This document shows, in pieces, positions 8,778-20,121 of a stretch of 64,000 nt of DNA. The first letter of the stretch is position 1. The number at the start of each line of letters is the position of its first letter. The DNA comes from Pratylenchus scribneri (Eukaryota; Nematoda; Chromadorea; Rhabditida; Pratylenchidae), in assembly GCA_030063045.1 (NCBI GenBank), contig JAQSEB010000153.1, positions 124,001-188,000 on the forward strand, given 5' to 3'. The notes under the pieces are model-generated. The model saw only the letters and a program-made list of their open reading frames with translations. It was not told where the DNA came from and did no database searches. The translations under genes and the position numbers were made by a program.

Positions 8778-8988
8778 GACCATCCATTCATCCTTTGCTC
8801 ATATTAATCAAGTCTTGTCAACATCTCTTCTTTCAAAGCCTCATCATATTTCCGATGATATAGTCAATAAGAGTGAGATAAATAATTCATTTTTTATTAT
8901 AATTAAATAATTAATTGTTAATTAGAAATTTTATTTAAATTTAATTAAATGGTGTAATATAATATGTCAATCTTGAAAATTAATTCGA

Positions 8989-9235
8989 CACTCCTATGTG
9001 TGCCAACTACAGCTCTTCCTTTGTGGCTCACCCCTAGAGATTGAATTTCCCTACCCACTACACTCCTATTTGTACCCACTACAGCTCTTCCACATTGTCT
9101 CCGTTCGTTGAACGGAGACAATGGGATGATCCCACTACACTCTTATGTGTGCCCACTACAGCCCTTCCATTATAGCTCACACATAGCAGCTGAATTTCCC
9201 TTCCCACTACACTCCTATGTATGCCCACTAATGGT
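8989..9235. repeat. Imperfect tandem repeat, about 72 bp, four copies
   Basis: The phrase CACTCCTATGTGTGCCCACT (with variants), mostly followed by ACAGCTCTTCC, recurs at 8989, 9061, 9138 and 9210, spacing 72, 77 and 72 bases. It is clearly richer in C than its surroundings. No reading frame is conserved between copies. Confidence 0.7.
9093..9123. repeat. Perfect 14-bp hairpin
   Basis: CATTGTCTCCGTTC, loop GTT, then its exact reverse complement. It sits between copies two and three of the local tandem repeat. Confidence 0.75.
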
Positions 9236-9319
9236 CCTTTTCACTCATGAGGGAAAAAGGGGAATTGGTTGGGGGTGGTGGATGGTATATGGGCGAAATT
9301 GAATGTTCCCTCACCAATG

Positions 9320-9400
9320 GGCGGACTAGCCGAAAGGTGAAAGCTATGGATTTTGTCGTGGTCGGCTCGGGTTCAATTCCCGGTCGGGTCGGGGAATTTT
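9320..9400 (+). other. tRNA-like sequence with Pol III A and B boxes (SINE or tRNA relic)
   Basis: A perfect B box GGTTCAATTCC (9370-9380) follows an A-box-like TAGCCGAAAGG (9327-9337) at tRNA-like distance, and a T run follows at about 9396. The T arm pairs, but the acceptor ends do not, so this is not a normal tRNA gene. A tRNA-derived short interspersed element or a tRNA pseudogene is the likely reading. Confidence 0.45.
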
Positions 9401-9527
9401 TGAGAATTGAATAAATTCAAAGAAAATTCAATAATTAATTAAAAGTAAATTAATTTTCTTGGAAAATTAATTTAAGATTATTTCATATTAATTAAATGAC
9501 GTAATTAGGTCAATCTTCCCAAGTAGC

Positions 9528-9908
9528 TCAATAGGATGAGGCTTAAGAGTTCAATGATCAATCTGGATGCTCGATAGGATCGGGCTAAGAGTTCAATGAT
9601 CAATCTGGATGCTCGATAGGATCGGGCTAAGAGTTCAATGATCAATCTGGATGCTCGATAGGATCGGGCTTAAGAGTTCAATGATCAATCTGGATGCTCG
9701 ATAGGATCGGGCTAAGAGTTCAATGATCAATCTGGATGCTCGATAGGATCGGGCTAAGAGTTCAATGATCAATCTGGATGCTCGATAGGATCGGGCTTAA
9801 GAGTTCAATGATCAATCTGGATGCTCGATAGGATCGGGCTAAGAGTTCAATGATCAATCTGGATGCTCGATAGGATCGGGCTTAAGAGTTCAATGATCAA
9901 TCTGGATG
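9528..9908. repeat. 42/43-bp minisatellite, about nine copies
   Basis: Head-to-tail units of the form ATGCTCGATAGGATCGGG, CT(T)AAGAGTTCAATGATCAATCTGG. Units differ almost only by CTAAG versus CTTAAG, alternating along the array, so the array was recently homogenised. The first unit is divergent. Confidence 0.9.
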
Positions 9909-9929
9909 AAAATTGGACTAAATACTACT

Positions 9930-11569
9930 ATTAAATCAAAATTTTGGCTCAGGATTTCAACTTTTTGGAAATTTTTTTATTTAAATATATTCTAAATAAT
10001 CTTGAAAAAATACACTGGGTTAACATTTTAGCCAATTCCTCTTTGTTGATTTGTTATAAATTTTTCAAATTTTGGTGTCCAAACTCAGCATTTTTTGGGT
10101 GTTTTTTGCCTTTAAAGGTTTATATGGAGAAATTTTAAAATTTTAATATTTTTTTCGAAATTCCAATCAAAATCATATATTTTGTTCAATCCAATATTTA
10201 CATCTTGATTTTTAGTAAATTTTGCAATGTTATAACTAACACATATATGCCAAAGAGTATTAATCGAGATATTTTCTCTAAAATGGCTACATTTATAGAA
10301 TTTTTTTAATTTTTAAGATTCTTCATCCAAAAATACAGGTCTATCTTTTTTTTATCTTTTTAAAATACTTCCTTCTCGATTTTTGACCGATTTTTGAAAA
10401 ATAGTAACTAAATGACTGTGCCGAAATGTAACTTTTGATCATTTGAGGGCAAAAATTTAATTTTTTTGAAATTTTTATATTTTTTTCTTATTTACGTCCG
10501 AAAAAAATGGAGCAAAGTGCCATTCATTTTAGCCAATTCCTCTTTGTTGAATTTTTATAAATTTTTTAATATTTGGTGTCTAAACTCGGCATTTTTTGAG
10601 TGTTTTTGGCCTGTAGGAAGCTTAGATGGAAAAAATTTAAAATTTTAATAATTCTTTCGAATACCCAAGCAAAAATAAGAGATAATTATATATTTTTTTA
10701 AATCCAATCTTTTCATTTTGATTTTCAATAAATTTTAAAATTTATTATAACTAATACATATATGTGAAAGAGTATTAATCGAGATGTTTTTTCTAAAATG
10801 ACAACTTTTATAGAATTTTTTTAATTTTTTCGATACTTTATCGTAAATTATAGTGCAAGCATCGTTTACTTTATTTATATTCCTGCATACTGATTTTTAC
10901 CAAATTTTTGAAAAACAGTAACTAAATGGCAGTGTCGAAAAGTGTTTTTTGATCATTTTAGGAGTAGAATATAATTTTTTTTGAAATTTTTTGTTTTATT
11001 CATATTCTAAATTGTAAAATTAAAACGTCAAAGCTTTTGTTTTTTTAAAATACTTCTTTATCGATTTTAATTAATTTTTGAATTACTTATTCCCTTATTG
11101 ATATAGCTCAAGGCATTAAATCAAAATTTTGGCTCAGGATTTCAACTTTTTTGAAATTTTTTTATTTGAATATATTCTAAATTCTCTGGAAAAAATGAAT
11201 CGGGTTATCATTAATTTCAAATCCCCACTTAAGATTTTTAATGAATTTTGGAATCAATTATTCCCAATTCCCCTATTCAAATATAGCTCAAGGCATTAAA
11301 TCAAAATTTTGGCTCAGGATTTCAACTTTTTGGAAATTTTTTTATTTAAATATATTCTAAATAATCTTGAAAAAATACACTGGGTTAACATTTTAGCCAA
11401 TTCCTCTTTGTTGATTTGTTATAAATTTTTCAAATTTTGGTGTCCAAACTCAGCATTTTTTGGGTGTTTTTTGCCTTTAAAGGCTTATATGGAGAAATTT
11501 TAAAATTTTAATATTTTTTTCGAAATTCCAATCAAAATCATATATTTTGTTCAATCCAATATTTACATC
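9930..11569. repeat. AT-rich dispersed repeat with a near-identical 275-bp duplication
   Basis: Positions 9930-10204 and 11295-11569 are 275-bp copies differing at a single base that I can see (GGTTTATATGG versus GGCTTATATGG). Diverged partial copies lie between them, for example about 10440-10750 and 11100-11170. Open frames within these copies are AT-rich chance frames. The second copy ends about 60 bp before the first exon of the first kinase gene, so it forms that gene's immediate upstream region. Confidence 0.8.
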
Positions 11570-11631
11570 AATAAATTACACTTCAAGATATTATTGAAAA
11601 AAAGATGAAAAAACTCAGAATTTACCCTCAA

Positions 11632-14600
11632 ATGAATCCTTCGAAATTTGTCATTCAATTTATAATCTTTACAATTTTGATGACATTTCCAACGTTGGCA
11701 TTCAAAAAAACCCATAAAAATTTTACTGCCATAGAAATAAACAAATTTCAAAATCAACCAAAGTATTGCTCTTGTCATAGAAAAGAGGCTTTGAAGAAAA
11801 TGGCTGCTGTTGAATTTATAAATGGCCATAAATATTTAATCTCCGAGGAGCCAATGGGCCGAGGCGCAACTTCAATGGTATAATTATACCTCATTGTTTA
11901 TTAAAATAATGATATTAAACCGTTTAAATTTAAACCATTTCATATTTTTAGTTAAAAATTAATTTAAAATTAGTTAAATCTAGGCCAAATGTTTATGAAA
12001 CGATGCTATTAAACAATTAAAATCTTTTTGCCATTTTCAATGTTTTTTCTTAATATTAAATACTATTTATCATATAAACTATAAATAAAATTTATTAAAA
12101 AAGCAAATTTATAAATGTATTTTTAAATTAATAAATGCATGTGAAGCATAAATTAATAGGTAATTTATTATTATCTAACCACCTATGAACCAGAAGGGAT
12201 AGTCTCGAAATGTAGGAAAAATTGATAAAAAATAAAATTAATTTGAGAAAATTAAAAAAAATTTAACTTTTTTAAAATTAAATTTAAATAATTCAAGGTA
12301 TTTCATGCCATTTACTTTGGTCAAAAATGGGAATTGGAAGCAAAAGCTAAGACAGATTGTGTGGCCATCAAAGTGGCCGGACTGCCGAAGACAATAACAA
12401 ATAATATGCGAATTAAAAAAGAATTGGCCAATTTCAATGATATTTTCCATCAGTATAGTCAATATTCAATATGGCCACCGCCAAACCATATTTTGAGATG
12501 TTTAAGGAGGTAAATAATTTTTTTGTAATAAATCCATAATTTAGATAGTAATAATTTTAATAATTTGATTATAAAAGATTAGAATAAAAATTCTTGAAAT
12601 GAGAAATACTTGCTTCATTTATTATATTCACTCTTAAAATATTTAAAATTCTGATAAATTATTCAATGAAAGAAAATTGTATAAAATTTCAGCGAAAATT
12701 TCTTTTTCAAAAATGATCTAAATTTTGCCATTGTGATGGAATTGGGCGATCAAAATTTATATGAATATTGGCAAAAGGTGATGGTTGCAAAACAACGCAA
12801 TAAAAAAGTTTCTGAGACAATGCTTCTCTGTATTTTGCATAAAATCAGTTCAGGCCTTCAGCAATTACATGAAAGAAGTGGGCTGGGTTTTTAATTTATG
12901 TAAAATTATAAAGTCCAATTATTGAACAAAAAGCGTTGGAATTAAAATACATAGACAATAAATTAGTGAACGATGCTCAATTAAATTATTGATTGCAAAA
13001 GTTGATTAATTAAATATACATTATACAATAATTTAAACAAAATTTAAAAAAGTTTGGAATTTGAATGAATCGAAAAATTTGCTTCCACATTTCTCAGATT
13101 ATATATTCATTGATTTAAAACCTCAAAATGTGATGATTATGCCCAAATCCCCTAATCCAAAGGAATTGAATGATAAAAATTGTGAAAAACTTCGAATTAA
13201 GTTGACGGATTTTGGTGGTTCATTAAAATTTACGCCTGATGAAAATGGAAAACAAATATTGAGTGAAAATGACCAAAAATATGTGATGTCAACCCTTTTT
13301 TATGGTGCTCCTGAACTTTATAATCAAAATGTTTACCAGGTTTATTCTTAATTGTTCAAATTTTTATGGTATTAAAAAATCTCTACGAGAAAAGGGGAAG
13401 CTTGAAGTGACGCAGACTTCATACATAACTGAAAATACACTCATTTGCCTTTTGGCATAATCGATTTAGTTTATGAAATTTCATTTTCAAATTATATTAT
13501 TGGATAGATAAAAGTATAAATTAAAATTGATTTTAAGCGGTTCAACTTTTTCTAAATTTATACCGTTTAAAATTAAAATTTAAAAAATTAATTGACGAGT
13601 AGAATGAGCATATTCTCGAATTTTACAAAGTTTATTACGCGAATTGCACTTAACATAATGAATTATTGGTTTATATTTGGACTAAGATAGAAATAATTGT
13701 TGTTTTGAAAATTAAATTTATAAAAATGTCTCTGTGAGTCAATTGGGGTTAGAATAAAAATTCGATATTAAAAATTATGAAAATCTTCTATTGCAAATAA
13801 TAATTTTAAAAAATATTGTACTTAATTTAACATTTCTAAATAGATATTTTTTAATTAAATTTTTAATTTGCATCAATTATAAATATAGGTCAGTCCAAAA
13901 ACCGATATTTACTCATTGGGTCGACTTATGCTCATTTTGATTGTCCTAACACCAGAAATAAAAAAATTTACTCCGAAAATAAACAAATATTGGGTTGACG
14001 AAGGTTTGGACAGGAAATATGAAGAAAATCATCAAAATTGGATTCGATTAGTGAATAATATGCTCGAAGTTGTAAATATTCCTCCAAAAATTGAACAATC
14101 AAATGTAATAGTTGAGGTAATTTCTGATCATGAAACGGATACGGATTCGGATATGGAAACAAATGAGTTTATAGAAGGTATAAATAAAGAACGAGAAAAA
14201 AAGGAAGAGAAATTTAAAAGGGAAACTGATGAAAAAAATGAAAATCAAAAAGCATTATATATGGAAATGAAGAAAAATTATGGACATTTGATGGAAATTA
14301 TTGAGGTTAACATATTCCTATATTCCAATTTCATTTTAATGAAAGCCAATAAATTTAATGCCAACCAATTTCATTTTAGCGATATTGATTTAAAAATACA
14401 GCTATTAAAAATTCTTTAATTATTAACAAATTTAATCCGTAGATATATATCCAAATCAATCTGAAACGGCTTAAACCGAAATGAAATTGTATTTTCTTTC
14501 CTTCACAGCAAACCCAAGCAATTGAACAAGACCAAAGGCCAACAGTATCGGCAATCATCAAAGAATGCTCACCACCAAAATTGGCTCATATACTAAGAAG

Positions 14601-14781
14601 TCAAACTGAAAGAAAATCTAACAAAGATTCTTCTACACCACCATTATTCCATAGCGGAGCACTCATTACTCGAAATTCAGATACGGATTCTTCTGGAAGA
14701 AGTTTCCGTAAAGGAATCAGTTCGAAAAGTTTCAGAAAAAGTCTTCGCTGGAGTTTGGATAGTATTCCATTTTTAAATTAA
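11632..14781 (+). CDS. Secreted protein kinase, array member 1 (524 aa, six exons)
   Basis: Exons 11632-11877, 12298-12509, 12693-12877, 13098-13339, 13889-14305 and 14509-14781 splice into one frame; intron phases are 0,2,1,0,0. The start is the ATG before NPSKF, because all relatives begin there. Residues 1-24 are a signal peptide. YCSCHR (about 45-50) is the conserved Cys pair. The kinase domain follows: Gly-loop MGRGATSMV, VAIK Lys107, catalytic loop YIFIDLKPQN with Asp220, Lys222 and Asn225, DFG 252-254, APE 285-287, DIYSLG from 301, and subdomain XI QRPTVSAI in exon 6. The HRD Arg is Ile, so it is a non-RD kinase. A Glu/Lys-rich stretch precedes subdomain XI, and the tail ends in a basic motif with RWSLD. 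Probably an active Ser/Thr-type kinase of the secretory pathway or exported; the substrate is unknown. Confidence 0.9.
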
Positions 14782-15819
14782 TTACATTTTTCTCTTTTTT
14801 ATGATTAATGTTTTTAATGGATTGAAATGAAAAAGAAATACGAAAAAGTAATCTGGGTTTAAAAGTAATTTTATAACAACAATAGAAATAAAATGGTTCC
14901 TTGATTGGTAGAAATACACTCCATAATTCCTTATATAAGTCACATTAGGTTCATACTTCATACTATTTATATAGGAATTAATTTGTTTTTAATAGGAATC
15001 TATTCGAGAATAGGGGTTCATTGGTTCATTCCACTCGGAAAGATCGATTTAGTTTATGAAATTTCAATTTAAAAAAGTATATATTTGGCAAAAAAGGTTG
15101 AGCTGTTGTTTAAACCTAAACCGGTTTAGTTTTTAATCTTTTTATAATCTCTATTACCGATGAAATTTGATAAACTATATCGAGTATTCTGAGTTGAATG
15201 AGCCTATTCTCGAGTCTGCACAAGTGAATTACGCGAAGAGCCCAAACTTAATTGGCAATACTCGTAATACGCAATTACGATAATTTTTGATTCACAATTC
15301 ACGGATTTTTATAATTTCACGGATTTTTAAAAAAATAACAAAATACACAATTTCTTTGCAAAATTACTATTTTATTCACCTGATTAATCAAATGACAGTG
15401 CCTTCACTTTGCTGTCGTCAAGAAATTGTCTCCCTCTTTATTGGACCAATTTCGATGTAAACAAGTGGAGCGTACCAAATGTGCCAATGGCTGTGTAAAC
15501 AAATGGAATGTACAAGCTCATCCCACACCTAAAAAACGGTCCACTTCGATGAGATGAACAAAGGCGGATTTATTCAATTCTAAATTTTGCCTATTCCGTG
15601 TCCAACATAGAAGGGAAAGATCTCGTATACTTCACAGTTCGTAGTTCATCATATAAAATCAAGGAGGACCAGATTTAAGCCATAAAGAGAGGACTTAATA
15701 GTTAATATAGAGCATTCGGGCCCCTTATAATTATTCTAGGCCATTAATATGTATTTTATGAAAACCTCCAAAAACAACATTTAAACGGTTCTATTCTTCA
15801 AACCGTACGAAATCATATA

Positions 15820-16056
15820 CCGTAAATCCTCTATTAGAAGCCCCCCTCCTATTAGAAGCCCCCCCTCTATTACAAGCCCCTCCTGCCCATTGAAAATTTT
15901 TTTTCAAAATAACCAGTTATTAGGTGAAATTAAGCCGAAAAAGCCGAAATTAAGCCGAAATAAGCATTTTTTATTTTTCAAAAATTCCCAAAAATTCCCA
16001 CCTTAGAGGGTCTCTGAAATTTATAAGCCCCGGAGCTTCTAATAGAGGATTTACGG
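15820..16056. mobile_element. Short inverted-repeat element (Tc1/mariner-like MITE)
   Basis: About 237 bp with perfect 22-bp terminal inverted repeats starting CCGTAAATCCTCTATTAG, directly flanked by TA on both sides, the target duplication of Tc1/mariner transposons. It also has internal copies of the phrase ATTAGAAGCCCC. No coding capacity. Confidence 0.75.
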
Positions 16057-16316
16057 TATTAAGTTAAAAATAAAGTCCAATAGAAAACGGGTTCCTACTT
16101 CCTAGGGTTCCTACTTCTTTATTGTAAACTCCGTCAAATTCAGAGAAGATTACTAATCAAATTTTCTAAGTTGAATATTTTTTCAAAATTCCTAAAATCT
16201 TTTTATATAAATTATACGAATTAATGGATGCCACTTTTCTTAAAAAAGTATTACTTTTGATGAAAAATGTAAAAATTGAAAAAAAAAAGAATATTACAAA
16301 TAAATTAAAAATTATC

Positions 16317-16859
16317 GGAACTTGTATTGTTTGAGGGGGCCAAATTTTCCAAATTTTTTAAAAAAATTTTTTCCTCTTAAAATAAATTTTTATTGCATTT
16401 TTAGATTATGGAAGAATTAAAAAGCTATAATATTCACGATTTAATTCGTTTAATCAACAAAAATGATGATGATTTTATGCAATAGTACCTGGATTACCTA
16501 CCTAATCCTAGTCCTAATTATGAAACAAAAATGGCCATAACTTTTTTATTTTTGAGTTTTATGCTAAATCCATGGCAGATTCGGACTCTGCTCATCATGC
16601 TGCGTCGAATGAGCTATAATTTGGCTGAAAAAAATTTCAAAAATTTTTCATCATTGGACCCATAGGGGGGACCCTTCACTTTTGCGATTTTCATGAAGTC
16701 GATTGACCCTATGTTTTTTTTCATTTCTGGTCTCAAGTTGCTGAAATATATAAAATCTACTTATAATATTGTTTTTTATGCATATTTTATTGTTTTAAAA
16801 CGAAAATAAAATTTTTAAAAAAATTGGAAAATTTGGCCCCCTCAAACAATACAAGTTCC
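16317..16859. mobile_element. 543-bp MITE with long inverted repeats and 8-bp target duplication
   Basis: Ends are inverted repeats of at least 30 bp starting GGAACTTGTATTGTTTGAGG. The element is flanked by a perfect 8-bp direct repeat AAATTATC (16309-16316 and 16860-16867). The 8-bp duplication with GG ends could fit Merlin or a hAT relative; I cannot decide. No transposase frame. Confidence 0.85.
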
Positions 16860-16867
16860 AAATTATC

Positions 16868-17040
16868 CACCTTTTCTGATTTATTAATTCCGCCTCTTCT
16901 GATTTATTAATTTCGCCTCTTCTGATTTAATAATTCCGCCTCTTCTGATTTATTAATTCCGCCTCTTCTGATTTATTAATTCCGCCTGTTCTGATTTATT
17001 AATTCCGCCTGTTCTGATTTATTAATTCCGCCTCCTCATT
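16868..17040. repeat. 23-bp tandem repeat TTCTGATTTATTAATTCCGCC
   Basis: About seven units with small changes. The TTAATTCCGCCT core also occurs in the array at 32508-32670 and, in reverse complement, in the large array at 28466-29715. Confidence 0.8.
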
Positions 17041-17425
17041 TATTATTTCCACATTTTCTGATTTAATTCCATATGTCCTAATTTTAATTCTAACCCTTAT
17101 GATTTAATTTCAACTTTTCTTAATTTATTTTACTTTTTCTTTTCTAAATAGGTATCTTCCCTTGTTATGCAATTTTCACTAAATATTTGAAAATTTTTCC
17201 AATTTTTCTACATTTTTACACTTTTCGTGAACACATTTAAATATTCAAACATCAACGATCAAAATATTAAACCTACCTAAATTCCAAAATAAAATGCATA
17301 AACCCCTCCTATAAGATAAAAAAGATCTCATCTCTTTCACAGTTCCTGAATAATTTTTTGTAATAAATGCATATTTAATTCAGATTTTTTTAAAAAAGAT
17401 AACAAACTTAAAAATTTTCCTTCCA

Positions 17426-20121
17426 ATGAATGAAAAAATATTCATCATTCCTTTTATTATTTTTATAATTTTAATAAAATTCCCAACATTGGCATTCAAA
17501 AATGTCTATTATGTCTATGATATATTCCAAACAGTGGATGTGGATTTAGAAAAATTACTTCAAAATCATTCAAATAATTGTTCTTGTCATAAAAAAGAGA
17601 TATTGTCGAAAATGGCGGCTGTAGAATTCAAAAAAGGCCATAAATATTTAATCTCAGCGGAGGCAATGGGCACAGGTGGAACATCATTGGTAAATCAACT
17701 ATATAAAATATTTGACAAAATTATATAAAAAAATATAAAAAAAAATAAAAAATTAATATATTTAAATATATTTGAATTTAAGGTTTTTCATGCCATTTAT
17801 ATTGGCAAAAAATGGAAAATGCCAATAGATGGGAAGACAAATTGTGTGGCCATAAAAGTGGCCAATCCATCGAAAATCGGAAACAAAAAACGAATTAAAA
17901 AAGAAATGGCCATTCTCAATGATATATTCCTACATAAGGAATTTTCAAAATTGCCCCCGCCAAGTCATAATTTGAGCTTTTTGAGAAAGTAAAAATTTTC
18001 ATAAATAATTAATCGATTTTTTTGATTTAATTTTTAAATATTTAATTTTTTAAAATAGGATATATTTAATTAATTTATAATATTGGATAATTTGCTTTCA
18101 AAAAACTTCAATTAAATCAATTATTTCATATCTTATGTAAATAATTTGAATAAAAATATTATGAATTTTAGAGAAATTTACCAAATCGAAAAAGAAAAAC
18201 ATTTTGCCATTGTGATGGAATTGGGTGAACAAAATTTATATGAATATTGGAAAAAGGCGATGGCTCAGACTTCCAAACGACTCGCTTTTAATAATGTTTC
18301 GGAGGAAATGCTCCTCTACATTATGCATGAAATCAGTTTAGGCCTTTATCATTTGCATAAGAGAAGTTGGTGTCTTCGAATTGGAATTAATTTATCTAAT
18401 AAAGCTTTAGAAGCAAATATTAGAATGTAAAAGATAAAATAAAATTACTATGAACAATGGTCAAAATAAAAAGAAATATTTTTAAAATATTTGAACATTA
18501 AAAATTAAACTTTAATCTCACAAGAATCATTTTAATTTATTCAATTATAAAGTGAAAATTCTCAATTTAAGGAATGGTGTAATCTCAATCAGTCAGATGG
18601 TTTCTCCTTTCTCGGTTATTTGAATAAAAATTTCCAAAATTTGTTTTTTAACTTTCATCAATATTCTGATTTCTGAATTGTAAATTAATTTATTTAAACT
18701 AATTTTAGGACAAAATATTTATAAAATAGATTTAATTTAATTAAAAATTTTGAAGTTGGAATTTTTGTAAATCGATTGTATATTGATATCGGATACGTGG
18801 TTGAAAATTCTTTTTTTTTTCCATTTCCCAGATTATATATTCATTGATTTGAAACCGCAAAATGTGATGATTATGGAACATTCGCCGAACCCAAAAGGAT
18901 TGTTCAATTATAATTATGAAGAACTTCAAATTAAATTAATAGATTTTGGTGCTGCCCAAAAAATTGTACTGGATGAAAAAGGAGAACAAAAATTAAACGA
19001 TGATGATTGGAAAAATTTGATGAGCAGCAAATTTTATGAAGCTCCCGAACTTTATAAACTGCACAAGGTTAATTCTTAATTATTCAAATATTTTTACTAA
19101 TTATTAAAAAAGCTATACGACAAAAGCTCTTTAGGAGATAGGAGTAAAATCGATTGTTGAAAACGGTTATGCAACTGAATCAATTTTTAAGAATTTTTAT
19201 TTAAATTAGATATAAAATTATATTGACCAATGTTGGATAGAATGCATAAATAGAATGGTCTAATAAAATAAGACACAAATTTAGTTGAAACATTTTCGTA
19301 AATTTTTGACTAAAATCGAAATGAAATATCATTAATTTATAATTATAATGAATTAAAAAACATCAACATTTAGATCAGTCCAAAAACGGACATTTATTCA
19401 TTGGGTCGAGTCATGCTCATTTTGATAGTCCTAACACCAGAAATGAAAAAATTTTCGTCGGAACTAGAAAAATTTTGGAAAGAAATGGATTGTGAAGGAA
19501 ATCATGAAGGTTGGACGCTATTGATAAGTTATATGCTTTTAGCAGCAAAAATTACAATAACACCAACCAGAATTTTTTATGAATCGGATAATGAGATTGA
19601 AGAAGTAGAAAAAGAAATTGAAATTGAGAGTGAAAATGAAAGTGAAATTGAAAATGAAATTGAAATTCCATGTAAAGAAGAGTTGAAAATAATCTACGCG
19701 GGACTGAAGAGAACTTATGGGAATTTGATGGATATTATTGAGGTAAAATTTCTTTTATTTTTTCAAAATTTTCTGTTAAAATTCATCTTTTCTTAGTGCT
19801 AGCCGTTTACATTTTAGTTTAAACAGTATTTAAACCAATTAAAACAAATACAATTGAAACTATTTATTTTCTTTCCCTAAGCGAACCCAAGCAACAGAAC
19901 AAAAGAAAAGGCCAACGGCAATTCAAATTGTCAATGATTGCTTGCTAAAATTGACTCATTTGGAGAGAAGCCAAAATGAAAAGAAATTGGCAAAAGGATC
20001 CTCTAATAACGGAACACCCCTAATTAGAAATGCAGTTGTAAAGAAAGCTCATGGAAGTAATGTCAAAAAACAAATATCCGAAAAAGTTCGTACACTCTCT
20101 CTTATTAGTGGATGTTTATAA
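17426..20121 (+). CDS. Secreted protein kinase, array member 2 (502 aa, six exons)
   Basis: Exons 17426-17689, 17783-17988, 18172-18365, 18832-19067, 19374-19742 and 19882-20121 give one open frame with the family phases 0,2,1,0,0. The signal peptide MNEKIFIIPFIIFIILIK is strongly hydrophobic. NCSCHK is the Cys motif, MGTGGTSLV the Gly-loop, CVAIKVANP carries the ATP-binding Lys, YIFIDLKPQN the catalytic Asp, and LIDFGAAQKI the DFG. APEL and DIYSLG are present. The acidic insert is a clear run of Glu (SENESEIENEIEI). The exon 6 tail is shorter than in most relatives and ends RTLSLISGCL, so the basic tail motif is partly lost. Same direction as member 1, about 2.6 kb downstream. Confidence 0.9.

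Larger units (their letters stand above)
517..8783 (-). mobile_element. Maverick/Polinton virus-like DNA transposon, partial
   Basis: Eight collinear minus-strand reading frames, closely packed or slightly overlapping, carry the Polinton gene set: packaging ATPase, RVE integrase, minor and major capsid proteins, adenain-like protease and small virion-type proteins. Gene order in transcription direction is ATPase, basic virion-type protein, integrase, minor capsid, small virion-type protein, major capsid, protease, membrane glycoprotein. Protein-primed PolB, a hallmark of complete Polintons, is absent, and I could not find terminal inverted repeats or target-site duplications, so the limits given are only the outer genes. 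Long intact frames argue for fairly recent activity; a frameshift, a missing ATG and a changed protease residue argue that this copy is decaying. Confidence 0.9.
14782..17425. other. Gene-free interval with MITEs and a Pol II-silent repeat patchwork
   Basis: No coding exon seen. It holds two inverted-repeat elements (listed separately), a 23-bp tandem repeat, and around 15420-15500 a block (GTAAACAAGTGGAGCG) related to sequence upstream of the other kinase genes. The last 60 bp are the 5' flank of the next kinase gene, including a TTCAG acceptor-like site. Confidence 0.6.
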
